In this document: positions 1 through 6,742 of the stretch, one piece after another | Layout: each line of letters begins with the position of its first letter | Numbering within the stretch: the stretch's first letter is position 1 | Virus record (IMG/VR): IMGVR_UViG_3300010401_000017 | Span: 1-43,311 of that record | Reading direction: 5' to 3' (one strand) | Length of the DNA: 43,311 nucleotides | From: a virus | Translations under genes and position numbers: made by a program | The notes under the pieces: generated by a model | The model's input: the letters and a program-made list of their open reading frames with translations, nothing else | Databases searched by the model: none | Told to the model about the DNA's origin: nothing

Positions 1-123
1 CTGACGGAGGGAGATAAGAGTCTGGTGTTTCTCTACCTATCTCCGAGTCGCCGTCACCATAAGTCACTTTCTTATGAGCCGTTAAAGGAGTATCTTCATA
101 CTCAGTAAAACTTTCTTCATTTA
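1..123. repeat. Left copy of 123-bp terminal direct repeat
   Basis: Positions 1-123 are identical to 43189-43311. A membrane-protein gene on the minus strand reads through this segment in frame. Its ATG lies at 127, just outside the repeat, so physical ends here would cut the gene. I therefore infer a circular or permuted molecule of 43,188 bp with an assembly overlap rather than true terminal repeats. Confidence 0.95.
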
Positions 124-127
124 TCAT
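1..127 (-). CDS. 5' part of junction-spanning membrane protein gene
   Basis: This is the start of the gene that continues at 43188 and ends at 42665. The ATG at 127-125 is preceded by TAAGG as a modest ribosome site and by an in-frame TAA. It encodes MINEESFTEYEDTPLTAHKK and then continues VTYGDGDSE. Joined across the circle the protein is 216 aa. The part shown here is hydrophilic and acidic, probably a cytoplasmic N-terminal tail. The hydrophobic segments are described in the entry at 42665. Confidence 0.75.
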   Translation of the reverse strand, partial: MINEESFTEYEDTPLTAHKKVTYGDGDSEIGRETPDSYLPPS

Positions 128-141
128 CTTATGGCCTTATT

Positions 142-267
142 TTAGTTCTCATATAAATCCAAGATATTCTCCCGTATTGCTTCTTCAAACTCAGCAGGAA
201 GTGTCTCTTGGGACATAAACAAATCAAACATAAACTCTTGTAGAAACTCATCTTCGGTTAAATCCAT
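142..267 (-). CDS. Small acidic hypothetical protein (41 aa)
   Basis: An ATG preceded by AAAAGGAGAAATAAT, a strong ribosome site, opens a 41-codon frame. It is rich in Asp, Glu and Phe (MDLTEDEFLQEF...) and ends LDLYEN. It lies 1 base after the stop of the upstream 56-aa gene and 14 bases before the next ATG at 127, so all three are probably translated from one minus-strand message. No family is recognised. The acidic, amphipathic character would suit a small protein-binding inhibitor, but this is speculation. Confidence 0.6.
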   Translation of the reverse strand: MDLTEDEFLQEFMFDLFMSQETLPAEFEEAIRENILDLYEN

Positions 268-268
268 A

Positions 269-439
269 TTATTTCTCCTTTTCACTCGAAAGTTCTTCTA
301 ACTCTACGCCATATATTCTGTTCATTAGATATCGATAGTTTTTTTCGAGATCATTAACTCTTTCGGTTATATCGCCGTGTGACTCAATCACATATTCCTG
401 TAACTGTTCAAGAGTCCACTTAGGTCTTATCATTTCCAT
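269..439 (-). CDS. Small coiled-coil-like hypothetical protein (56 aa)
   Basis: The ATG is preceded by ACGGAGGAGTGAG, a strong SD embedded in the last codons of the upstream repeat-protein gene, so translation is probably coupled. The protein begins MEMIRPKWTLEQLQEYVIES and continues with a charged helical stretch (residues about 20-55) ending in Glu/Lys-rich sequence. It looks like a short helical protein; its function is unknown. The ACACGGAGGA segment at 445-454 also resembles a CsrA-binding sequence. Confidence 0.65.
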   Translation of the reverse strand: MEMIRPKWTLEQLQEYVIESHGDITERVNDLEKNYRYLMNRIYGVELEELSSEKEK

Positions 440-440
440 C

Positions 441-1721
441 TCACTCCTCCGTGTTGATTAGGTCATAATCTTCCATACGATAAGATCCATACGAATATTT
501 TCCACTCATCATATCCCATCCTCTCACAAATACATCTCCTTCCATCTTCCCACGCAAGACGGGATGTGAAATATCGTTTAATGAAATATATTCAGGAACA
601 AATTTTTTACCATGCTTAGTCCTACACGGCTTAAACGGATCGAACTTTTTCTCTTGCTTCGGCAACTCAGATTCGGGGACGTTTTTTAAAAAGAGTTCAT
701 CCCGGCTTTCATTGGCTTTACACTTTCCATCCTTTGTGTATTCGCCATAAGAATCTTTTCCGTCTTTATTAGTAAATAATACAAGTATTGGATAACGCTC
801 ATCCCTCATATTTGTACTGATAACTCTCACTGATTCTTCGGTTCCCATTTCTTTCCTGCGAACCGGCTTAGACCAATCTATTTTAGGCTCTGGTTTAACT
901 ACTTTCTTCAATCCGGAAAGTTCAGTCAAACATTCTTCTCCGCTATTAGCGATCACTAAACAATATGTAGCTTCTTCCGGGCCAATTCTACTTATTATAG
1001 CTCTACCAAAAGTAGAGCACTCCACATAGTCGCCAACTTTGAACTCTGGAACAGCTTTTGGTTTCTTTATGAGTTTCTTTAGATCGGATGTATTAGGTAA
1101 TCCCGGAAATCCATAGTCGTAGAATACCTTTACTACAATCCCATCAAAGAATTTTGAGATGTAGGTATCTTCTCTAATTTCTCCTTTATTTCCATATTTA
1201 TCTATTACTCGATCTCCGACCTTAAACTCAATTTTCTTCTTTCGGAGTTTTGTTAAGCAACGAGTCTCTATAAGGTTAGATGTGATACATGCTGAGTCAA
1301 GCTTAACAATAGCAAGATCTTTATTTCGATAGTGGAAACTGTCTATAGACCCTTTACCAAAAGCAGTCAGTACGCGATCACCGACTTTGAACTCGGCCTT
1401 CTTCTTACGGAGTTTTTTTAGATCGGCTACGTCATACGGGTAAATCTTCATCAAAAAATCTTTATCCCTACAAACCATAGCGCAGCCATCTAAAATATCA
1501 ATTATTTTACCTTTGTAATTTTTATCGTCTATGACTCGATCTCCAACATTGAATACGACTGGCTTCTTGACGAGTTTCGTCAGCTTATGCTCTTTCATGC
1601 ACTCTTCTTTTTCTCGCTCATCAAACTTAACCATATAAAGTTCTTCATTCATATCTTTTACAACCGTTCCTTTACCGCCATAGCTTCCAACCACCCTATC
1701 GCCCACCTTGAAGTCAGACAT
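441..1721 (-). CDS. Multi-repeat SH3-like (KOW-type) protein with two C-terminal phage modules
   Basis: The 426-aa protein has a modular design. Five N-terminal repeats each open with a (F/E)KVGDRV-type motif (near residues 4, 57, 111, 165 and 227), followed by a Gly-rich turn, a second strand and a basic tail such as LTKLVKK or LKKLRKK. This is the look of small SH3-like or KOW beta-barrels. Two related modules follow, each starting DWSKPVRRK or DPFKPCRTKHGKK. The same C-terminal module occurs in the genes at 9935 and 10302, and an SH3-like unit recurs at the end of the gene at 14078. Its role is unknown; array-type SH3 proteins commonly bind proteins or nucleic acid. The start ATG follows an AGGAG-containing segment. 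Confidence 0.8.
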   Translation of the reverse strand: MSDFKVGDRVVGSYGGKGTVVKDMNEELYMVKFDEREKEECMKEHKLTKLVKKPVVFNVGDRVIDDKNYKGKIIDILDGCAMVCRDKDFLMKIYPYDVADLKKLRKKKAEFKVGDRVLTAFGKGSIDSFHYRNKDLAIVKLDSACITSNLIETRCLTKLRKKKIEFKVGDRVIDKYGNKGEIREDTYISKFFDGIVVKVFYDYGFPGLPNTSDLKKLIKKPKAVPEFKVGDYVECSTFGRAIISRIGPEEATYCLVIANSGEECLTELSGLKKVVKPEPKIDWSKPVRRKEMGTEESVRVISTNMRDERYPILVLFTNKDGKDSYGEYTKDGKCKANESRDELFLKNVPESELPKQEKKFDPFKPCRTKHGKKFVPEYISLNDISHPVLRGKMEGDVFVRGWDMMSGKYSYGSYRMEDYDLINTEE

Positions 1722-1732
1722 CGATTTCTCCT

Positions 1733-2053
1733 CTAGATATTTATGTATTGGCCTTTATAGTAAATCTGTTCTACTTTTTTTGCTCCTTCATTATCTGAAA
1801 AGGAAATATGACAACCAGTTTTCTCCTTATCGTAATCATATTTAACGAATATATTTAGATGATGGTCTTCAAGAATTTTATTTATCTCCACTAGCAAATC
1901 TTTTAGTTTTTTTACATCTACCGGAATTATCTCCATTTCAATTTCACGTATTTCTTCTTCTAGTTTCCATCCATATTGTCGTGTGCTTTTTTGACATTCC
2001 TTTAGAAACTTTAGTCGATCTTCTAGTTTCTTATTTTGTTCTTCGTCAGACAT
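1733..2053 (-). CDS. Coiled-coil plus alpha/beta hypothetical protein, paralogue family member
   Basis: An in-frame ATG exists upstream at 2077, but the start at 2053 is preferred. It follows ACGGAGAAAAAATCT, a good SD, and overlaps the previous stop by 8 bases. The protein (106 aa) begins MSDEEQNKKLEDRLKFLKE, a charged helix. A second part contains a segment like LLVEINKILEDHHLNIFVKYD. The arrangement and the EIEMEIIP pivot match the next gene upstream (EILKIERALIP) and the gene at 3554 (RIEEIEEELSFP), so I read them as paralogues. No function is recognised. Confidence 0.75.
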   Translation of the reverse strand: MSDEEQNKKLEDRLKFLKECQKSTRQYGWKLEEEIREIEMEIIPVDVKKLKDLLVEINKILEDHHLNIFVKYDYDKEKTGCHISFSDNEGAKKVEQIYYKGQYINI

Positions 2054-2360
2054 AGATTTTTTCTCCGTCATATGCAATATAAAACAGACGTCCTATCTGA
2101 TAGGTTCTTTCATCCGTAATAAAATATATTGTTAAATCATCAGTATCATCATGAGATATATTCATCTTATTTTCTTCGAGAAAATCATTTAATTCATTTA
2201 GTATTATCGTAAGTTTATTTATGTTTGTAGGGATGAGAGCACGCTCAATCTTTAAAATTTCATCACAAAGCACCCCTGTTTCTTTATGAAGATCGAAGTG
2301 CCTCTTCTGCAAGATTTTTAACCTTTCTTTTAATTTCGTTTCTTTATCTGAGTCAGTCAT
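2046..2360 (-). CDS. Coiled-coil plus alpha/beta hypothetical protein, paralogue family member
   Basis: This 104-aa protein has a charged N-terminal helix (KLKERLKILQKRHFDLHKE), a pivot IERALIPTNINKL, and a C-terminal segment with ILNELNDFLEENKMNISHD followed by short strands. It shares length and layout with the genes at 1733 and 3554. The last codons overlap the start of the downstream paralogue, suggesting tandem duplication and coupled translation. The function is unknown. Confidence 0.75.
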   Translation of the reverse strand: MTDSDKETKLKERLKILQKRHFDLHKETGVLCDEILKIERALIPTNINKLTIILNELNDFLEENKMNISHDDTDDLTIYFITDERTYQIGRLFYIAYDGEKIYV

Positions 2361-2370
2361 TTTTTATTCC

Positions 2371-2856
2371 TTACCATTGGTAATTATTGTCAATTATATA
2401 AACTTGAGTATGTCTACGTAACCAATCCGATTCTTTTGGAGGAAGAATATCCTTGTGTATACCTCTTATGAAAGCTCTCCAACAAAAGCTATCCGACATA
2501 CAACCACGATGTTCATCTGCCTGATTAAATCGATGCCATTCTTTAGGAATTAGAAACCCATGTTTGAACTCGGTTAAAGGAGAACCGGATACCCAAACAT
2601 ACATCGGTAAGTCCAATCTACACATATCAAATCGTTGTATTCCATTTACACGAGGAACAAAATCAGTATGCCATCCAGGAATACAGGGAAATTGTCTTGG
2701 CATTAACATATGAACCTTAATATCCCAGGTAAAATCATGAACATTATCGGGAAAGGTATCTAGTACTTCTTTAATATCAGGCATCAACTCGATTGTTTTT
2801 TCATATGATGCTTGATGAATTCCACAGTGTTGCTTACTCCAATCGATGTCGTTCAT
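2371..2856 (-). CDS. Possible 2OG-Fe(II) oxygenase-like phage protein
   Basis: The 161-aa protein contains MPRQFPCIPGWHTDFVPR (residues about 52-69). The H63-x-D65 pair is preceded by a Pro/Gly turn, as in the facial triad of 2-oxoglutarate/Fe(II) dioxygenases. His108 or His116 could supply the distal ligand, and an Arg about 15 residues later (FIRG) could bind the co-substrate. Related short phage proteins with a GWH(C/T)DF signature exist but lack a known role. The gene overlaps the following gene's ATG by 4 bases. The enzyme assignment is an inference from motifs; a non-enzymatic cupin-like fold is equally possible. Confidence 0.5.
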   Translation of the reverse strand: MNDIDWSKQHCGIHQASYEKTIELMPDIKEVLDTFPDNVHDFTWDIKVHMLMPRQFPCIPGWHTDFVPRVNGIQRFDMCRLDLPMYVWVSGSPLTEFKHGFLIPKEWHRFNQADEHRGCMSDSFCWRAFIRGIHKDILPPKESDWLRRHTQVYIIDNNYQW

Positions 2857-3209
2857 TTCTTATCCCGTATTGATTCCAAGTATTCTTCTTCTATTTGATA
2901 GACCAATTTCTCCAGTTCATTTTTGTCATGTTCATAATCTTCTTCTGGGCTGCAAGTTCCTATATCCGCAAGATGACATTCTGTTTCAGGTGTCATGATA
3001 TATTGCCCTCCTTTCCATCCTTCAAATGTCCTTTGTATACACCACGTCGCCATCTCTATCATATAACCTATTGCGACCCTATTATCATATTTCTGAAATG
3101 CTAGTTCATCATAGAAACCGCGATATGAATGAGGGTCACTAATTGCCACTGATGGAACAAAATTTGGATCAATATTTTTCAGTCTGTGGATAAGATGATC
3201 AAGTTTCAT
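2853..3209 (-). CDS. Conserved phage hypothetical protein (DPHSYRGFYDE family)
   Basis: The 118-aa protein carries AISDPHSYRGFYDELAF (residues about 23-39), later a TFEGWKGGQYIMTPET segment and a Glu-rich C-terminal helix. I recognise the pattern S/DPHSYRG..E(L/V)AF followed by GYKGG-like sequence from uncharacterised small proteins in enterobacterial phages. The function is unknown. It overlaps both neighbours by 4 bases, consistent with one operon. Confidence 0.7.
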   Translation of the reverse strand: MKLDHLIHRLKNIDPNFVPSVAISDPHSYRGFYDELAFQKYDNRVAIGYMIEMATWCIQRTFEGWKGGQYIMTPETECHLADIGTCSPEEDYEHDKNELEKLVYQIEEEYLESIRDKK

Positions 3210-3433
3210 TTCTTCTCCTCTTCATTCTCATATTTCTCCATCATCTTTTCTATGGCATCATCTTCTTTAAGGATAAGAGAAAGTATGTTGTCAAATCTCT
3301 TGCAAGACTCTTTTGGAAATACGGTCTTTTTTAAAACATTTCCGTTAGATAGCATATTCCGACTATAGAGAATGATAGTACTTATCTCGCGAAGGAAAGC
3401 ATATTTCTTGGCATTAGAATATTTTTTTTTCAT
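3206..3433 (-). CDS. Small basic helical hypothetical protein (75 aa)
   Basis: The ATG follows AGGAAGTCAA. The N-terminus is Lys-rich (MKKKYSNAKKYAFL), then a helical stretch with ILYSRNML and an acidic end (EKYENEEEKK). There is no recognised domain. Its end overlaps the start of the 118-aa gene by 4 bases, which supports it as a real gene in the minus-strand operon. Confidence 0.6.
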   Translation of the reverse strand: MKKKYSNAKKYAFLREISTIILYSRNMLSNGNVLKKTVFPKESCKRFDNILSLILKEDDAIEKMMEKYENEEEKK

Positions 3434-3470
3434 TTGACTTCCTCTTTACTCAATCTCTCCTTAATAGTTA

Positions 3471-3557
3471 CTATGTATTAGTTTCCCATCCCTGTAGAAA
3501 CTCTATTCCGTGCTTCTTTAATTGCTTACTCTCAAAATATTGTTTTATATTTCTCAT
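3471..3557 (-). CDS. Very small hypothetical protein (28 aa)
   Basis: The ATG overlaps the TGA of the upstream 122-aa gene as ATGA, a common coupling signal in this genome. The product starts MRNIKQYFESKQLKKHG and ends GWETNT. No function is recognised. The overlap is the main support; its size makes it uncertain. Confidence 0.4.
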   Translation of the reverse strand: MRNIKQYFESKQLKKHGIEFLQGWETNT

Positions 3558-3922
3558 TTTTCATACTCGATATCTGATATACGATGGGAATTATCCTTTG
3601 AATTTGTTAGATCTATGAAATTCCAATCAGAGTCATGAGTGGAGTCATATCCTACTTTTAAGTAATATCCATTTTCCGAAAGAATCCCGTTTATCTGGTT
3701 CATAACCTCTTTCATTTTTATCTTTTCAGGAAAACTTAACTCCTCTTCAATCTCTTCTATCCTTCTCTTAAGTATTTTAATCCTCTCAAGTAGCTTTACA
3801 TTTTCAACATCAAGATCAATCTTTACTTTCTCTAATTTCTTTGTATTACAATTAGACTCTTTAATGCGTGAGTCCAGTTCATCTTGATATAATTTTAGCT
3901 CTTTCTTTAGCTCGTCATTCAT
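3554..3922 (-). CDS. Coiled-coil plus alpha/beta hypothetical protein, paralogue family member
   Basis: The 122-aa protein has a long N-terminal charged coiled coil (residues 1-70, ending ILKRRIEEIEEELSFPEK). A compact C-terminus follows with VMNQINGILSENGYYLKVGYD. Layout and pivot match the genes at 1733 and 2046. The segment ILSENGYYL also resembles VILSRNGCIL near the end of the adjacent upstream gene. The function is unknown. Confidence 0.75.
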   Translation of the reverse strand: MNDELKKELKLYQDELDSRIKESNCNTKKLEKVKIDLDVENVKLLERIKILKRRIEEIEEELSFPEKIKMKEVMNQINGILSENGYYLKVGYDSTHDSDWNFIDLTNSKDNSHRISDIEYEK

Positions 3923-4365
3923 TCTTCTATCCTGTGTTTTATATTCATCTTAAGAAGATTATTAACTTTCTCGTTTTTTCTAAATCTAACAAAAATCCCA
4001 AGTCCAGAACCATCCAATATACAGCCGTTTCTACTTAGAATTACTTCTATATTATTTATCATGTGAGTAAGTTCAATATCTATCACTCTCTTAGTAAACA
4101 TTTTCACAAAATATTCTGGTGATTTTGATATACCAGGATCTTTCATTAACGAATCAATACTTTTCTTTGGCATTGAATGTTTCTCAAACTTATCCATATT
4201 TTCTGAATACTGCAAAATATAAGAGGGAGATTCCGCATGATTATAAGCGACACATACTTCTCCTTCTCCGCATGTCGTATCCCACCTCAAATTGTGCTTA
4301 TGGAAATATCTTTCTAGCCTATTGGCTACCGCTTTAAGCCTCTGTATGTTTTCTTCACTCTCCAT
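3919..4365 (-). CDS. Hypothetical protein (148 aa), first gene behind the 4471-4500 promoter
   Basis: The ATG follows TTAGGAGATTAGAAA, a strong SD. The protein begins MESEENIQRLKAVANRLERYF, has a central part with WDTTCGEGEVCVAYNHAE, and ends with a helix-strand unit (MINNIEVILSRNGCIL) similar to the C-terminal unit of the coiled-coil family next to it. No known domain is recognised. The 105-base leader upstream holds a small GCCG-GTGA-CGGC hairpin with a GNRA loop directly before the SD, which could modulate translation. Confidence 0.65.
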   Translation of the reverse strand: MESEENIQRLKAVANRLERYFHKHNLRWDTTCGEGEVCVAYNHAESPSYILQYSENMDKFEKHSMPKKSIDSLMKDPGISKSPEYFVKMFTKRVIDIELTHMINNIEVILSRNGCILDGSGLGIFVRFRKNEKVNNLLKMNIKHRIEE

Positions 4366-4470
4366 TTTCTAATCTCCTAATTGATAGGCCGTCACCGGCG
4401 CATTCATCTAAAACTAGAGTCTATGACTATAATTTTAGTTGGTACCCATGAACACACAGGCGACAGATTT

Positions 4471-4500
4471 ATATTAAAACATCTTTTAACCTAAAGTCAA
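4471..4500 (-). promoter_or_regulatory. Minus-strand promoter with embedded operator palindrome
   Basis: On the minus strand, TTGACT (4500-4495) and TAATAT (4476-4471) are separated by 18 bases. Within and after the spacer lies GTTAAAA-GATG-TTTTAAT (4490-4473), nearly identical to the operators at 6591 and 9315. The element overlaps the 3' end of csrA and would drive the leftward genes beginning at 4365. A repressor bound here would block RNA polymerase. The 68-aa HTH protein is the likely ligand (inference). Confidence 0.65.
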
Positions 4501-4677
4501 ATTTTTTTCTTGTTGTATTCTAAAATAAACTTCTTCTCTGTATATATTTATATCTCGGGGCGCATCAAATCCAATTCTAACTTGATGTCCTTTTATACCT
4601 AGAACTCTTACTTTTATTACTTCTTCATTTTTTAGTAAGTAAATAAGTTCGCCCACTCTTCTAGTAAGAATTAACAT
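4486..4677 (-). CDS. csrA: Phage-encoded CsrA/RsmA RNA-binding regulator
   Basis: The 63-aa protein starts [10 protein letters not shown], the signature of CsrA, and retains [29 protein letters not shown] and the key RNA-binding residues L4 and R47 (equivalent to R44 of E. coli). The beta1-beta2 loop carries about three extra residues ([10 protein letters not shown]), and the usual His before the key Arg is Tyr46. CsrA dimers bind GGA motifs in mRNA leaders and block or alter translation. I chose the ATG at 4677, which has GGAG six bases upstream, over the ATG 12 bases earlier. It overlaps the preceding gene by 17 bases and its stop lies inside the operator at 4473-4490. It could redirect host metabolism or time phage genes. 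Confidence 0.93.
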   Translation of the reverse strand: MLILTRRVGELIYLLKNEEVIKVRVLGIKGHQVRIGFDAPRDINIYREEVYFRIQQEKNLTLG

Positions 4678-4873
4678 AGTAATCTCCATTTTCAGTTAAG
4701 TAATTGTTTAACAACACTTCCACTTTCTTGTACATATACATCTCCTTCAACTTCTCAATTGCAGCGCTTATATGCCGCAATTCTGATTTAGAAGCCGGAC
4801 AACGTGGATGATTCTTTAAGTACCATTCCATCGCTGACACCATTGTCATAGCTTCTTCTGTAGAGATATCCAT
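4661..4873 (-). CDS. Hypothetical protein upstream of csrA (70 aa)
   Basis: The ATG follows AAGGAGGGTTAT, one of the strongest ribosome sites here. The product is largely helical ([17 protein letters not shown], then [23 protein letters not shown]). No domain is recognised. It lies 14 bases after the annealing-protein gene and overlaps csrA by 17 bases, so the three are probably co-expressed. Confidence 0.7.
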   Translation of the reverse strand: MDISTEEAMTMVSAMEWYLKNHPRCPASKSELRHISAAIEKLKEMYMYKKVEVLLNNYLTENGDYYVNSY

Positions 4874-4887
4874 ATAACCCTCCTTGG

Positions 4888-5637
4888 TTAAAGAAATGCC
4901 TCAGTATCTAATTCAATTTGAACTTTCTTGCTGTCTTTAAGCTTAATCACTTCTGCTAGAAAGTCAGGATCGTTCTTACAGATTCTCTGCGTATCTTTGA
5001 ATATTATTTTCAAATCATCCAAAGTGATACAGAGACTAATCGCATCCCTCACAGCTTCTTTCTCATCGTCAGTAAGCATCCGAGTTTCTACTTCTAGATG
5101 CTTTGGAGCAGCTTGAGTATCTCGAATTGCGCTCGAATAGGAAGTTGGAGAACTAACCACTCTTTCGGCAGATGGGATTGTTTCTATTTCTGTTTCATCT
5201 AAAACACCTAAACCCGCTATACTTAAAGTTGCTCGGCGTTTAGCTTTTGTCTCAGCTTTCATTAAAGCATTGGCAAGCGCATCACCCGACAGTCCTTTTA
5301 TAGAGACCGCACCGCTTGCAATATCAGCTCTCCCATCGGCTGTATTCGCGTGCGCAATAACAATATAGATATCATTAACAATCTTAGTTTCAATCTCTGA
5401 GATACTTATTTTTCGCAAACTTCTAAGTTGTTCTGTTGCATCTTTACGCGCATACAATGTTTCTTTTCCTTGCAACTTAATATAGTCAAAAGGGCGTGTG
5501 ACAGGATTAAGACCAAGCGCATTACATACATCTAAGTAATAAGCAGTTTTCTCGGCTGCTGTTAGTTTGCTTAAGTCACCTTGAATAACCACCTTATCGA
5601 AAGCTTCTTGATTGTATGCTTGCATTTCATTGCTCAT
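4888..5637 (-). CDS. Probable phage single-strand annealing recombinase (RecT/Red-beta-like)
   Basis: The 249-aa protein has two strongly patterned blocks. LGLNPVTRPFDYIKLQGK (residues 41-58) is followed by LYARKDATEQLR. Later LANALMKAETKAKRRATL precedes GLGVLDETEIE. This combination marks a widespread phage family placed by many annotators among recombination or ssDNA-annealing proteins. The order (LGL-P, then a Tyr/Arg-rich segment, then an Ala/Lys helix) resembles RecT, but I assign that from memory of the pattern rather than from an alignment. The C-terminal 80 residues look like a flexible linker plus a helical tail. The start is supported by ACAGGAGAAAAACT. Confidence 0.6.
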   Translation of the reverse strand: MSNEMQAYNQEAFDKVVIQGDLSKLTAAEKTAYYLDVCNALGLNPVTRPFDYIKLQGKETLYARKDATEQLRSLRKISISEIETKIVNDIYIVIAHANTADGRADIASGAVSIKGLSGDALANALMKAETKAKRRATLSIAGLGVLDETEIETIPSAERVVSSPTSYSSAIRDTQAAPKHLEVETRMLTDDEKEAVRDAISLCITLDDLKIIFKDTQRICKNDPDFLAEVIKLKDSKKVQIELDTEAFL

Positions 5638-5867
5638 AGTTTTTCTCCTGTTGGAATTGCAGATTTAAGTGTGTTCAATCTTTTAATATCTATATCATGT
5701 ATTAAATGACAGTTATGGAACTCTCTTTCTAATAAAATACTTTCTTTCAAATAATCACATAATTCTAACAAATAATTTTTCCAGGTCACATGTTTTACTT
5801 TCTCAAGATTATCATGATCTAGATCTAATATTTCTTTAACTTTAATAAAATCTGGTGATTTTTTCAT
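5634..5867 (-). CDS. Hypothetical protein (77 aa)
   Basis: The ATG follows AAAGGGAGAATTGT. The product is a mostly helical, charged protein (VKEILDLDHDNLEKVKHV, then LLELCDYLKESILLERE). It overlaps the next gene by 4 bases and the previous 42-aa gene by 4 bases. No family is recognised. Its position directly upstream of the annealing protein suggests an accessory role in recombination or replication, but nothing in the sequence proves it. Confidence 0.65.
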   Translation of the reverse strand: MKKSPDFIKVKEILDLDHDNLEKVKHVTWKNYLLELCDYLKESILLEREFHNCHLIHDIDIKRLNTLKSAIPTGEKL

Positions 5868-5992
5868 ACAATTCTCCCTTTTTGAAATGTGAACCCTCTT
5901 AGTTTAAGAAAATAACGACTTACTATTCCAACCCGTCTTCTTCCCAGCATTATCAAAAACAACTTTTCTTCACTACCCATATAGTCCTTCAT
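5864..5992 (-). CDS. Small basic hypothetical protein (42 aa)
   Basis: ATGA overlaps join it to both neighbours (ATG 5992 with TGA 5989-5991; its TGA with the ATG at 5867). The product, MKDYMGSEEKLFLIMLGRRR and a basic tail with YFLKLRGFTFQKGR, is strongly cationic in its second half. The double overlap makes it likely to be translated. The function is unknown; a membrane-surface or nucleic-acid-binding peptide would fit the charge. Confidence 0.5.
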   Translation of the reverse strand: MKDYMGSEEKLFLIMLGRRRVGIVSRYFLKLRGFTFQKGRIV

Positions 5993-6183
5993 GTCAACGC
6001 TCCTTTTAAAATATCTGAAAGCTCAGTATGACCTCTCAGTGTTGCGAACTTAATCGCTAACTCGATATACTCATTAAATCTCGTAGGTTTTCTGTCTAGA
6101 ATCATTTCTGCTGTTTCGATAAAACCATTCTCAGCACACATGACTAGAGCGCACCCCAGATTTTCTCTTTCACATTCTTTCAT
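5989..6183 (-). CDS. Small ankyrin-like repeat protein (64 aa)
   Basis: Two helix-turn-helix units are visible: ALVMCAENGFIETAEMILDR (residues about 12-31) and ELAIKFATLRGHTELSDIL (residues 41-59). Both carry the A..(G)..E.(A/S).(I)L spacing of ankyrin repeats. Two repeats are few for a stable ankyrin domain, so it may pack on a partner. It overlaps neighbours by 4 bases on each side. Ankyrin proteins mediate protein binding; a host target is possible but unproven. Confidence 0.6.
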   Translation of the reverse strand: MKECERENLGCALVMCAENGFIETAEMILDRKPTRFNEYIELAIKFATLRGHTELSDILKGALT

Positions 6184-6575
6184 AAAGATCTCTGTGAGTC
6201 GTACTGTTGTTCTAAAATTTCAGGATGTCTTTGTACCATCACCGGCCAATTCTCAACGACTTCTTTATCTAAAAGATTCTGTATTTTATCTTTATAGAAA
6301 TTAGCACCAGTCTTTTTCACTTCCTCGAGTAAATCAAACGCGGTATCTTTATCTTGATGAATAAGATATTGAGCCATTCGATATATCAAAGAGTTTTCAA
6401 AGTTATTGCCAACTTCCGGCGCTTCTCGTATAAAATCAATTTGGTTATCAACATTATCATCGATAAGCAAATAACCGGTTAAAATATCTTTATCTTCGGT
6501 ATTCATATCCTGATAATCATAAATTCCTTTTTCAAATAAGTAATGCACGCAATCTGATAGTGAAGTATCTTTCAT
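6180..6575 (-). CDS. First gene of the leftward arm, hypothetical (131 aa)
   Basis: The frame extends upstream to 6707, but the start at 6575 is preferred because AAAGGAGATTAAA lies directly before it and the upstream part covers the operator. The acidic protein (MKDTSLSDCVHYLFEKGIYD, later IDFIREAPEVGNN) is probably helical. The stretch MAQYLIHQDKDTAFDLLEE has a helical-repeat feel, as in the downstream ankyrin-like protein. The function is unknown. Confidence 0.65.
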   Translation of the reverse strand: MKDTSLSDCVHYLFEKGIYDYQDMNTEDKDILTGYLLIDDNVDNQIDFIREAPEVGNNFENSLIYRMAQYLIHQDKDTAFDLLEEVKKTGANFYKDKIQNLLDKEVVENWPVMVQRHPEILEQQYDSQRSL

Positions 6576-6590
6576 TTTAATCTCCTTTAA

Positions 6591-6608
6591 GTTAAAATAT
6601 GTTTTAAC
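6591..6608. promoter_or_regulatory. Operator palindrome before leftward early operon
   Basis: GTTAAAA-TATG-TTTTAAC is a perfect 7+7 palindrome with a 4-base centre. It lies immediately upstream of the SD of the gene starting at 6575, where a bound protein would block the leftward promoter or elongation. It matches 9315-9332 at 17 of 18 positions. I could not identify a convincing -35/-10 pair for the leftward promoter, although one must lie between here and about 6700. Confidence 0.7.
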
Positions 6609-6742
6609 CTGCTGCCCATAAAAAATCAGAATCGCTTCTGATGTAACCAATGTAACTCGGATTACACATGCTGTCTGTAAGCTATATCTGAAAGTGTTGT
6701 AAGCCAAACGCTCGGTTGTTTATTTCTTGAACAACTGAAATT

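Noticed and set aside
1-123. True direct terminal repeats of the virion DNA
   Set aside because: They are short, and physical ends here would cut a gene that is intact across the junction; overlap from a circular assembly is simpler.
6180-6707. Longer 175-aa version of the first leftward gene
   Set aside because: The extension covers the operator and lacks an SD, while the ATG at 6575 has AAAGGAG.
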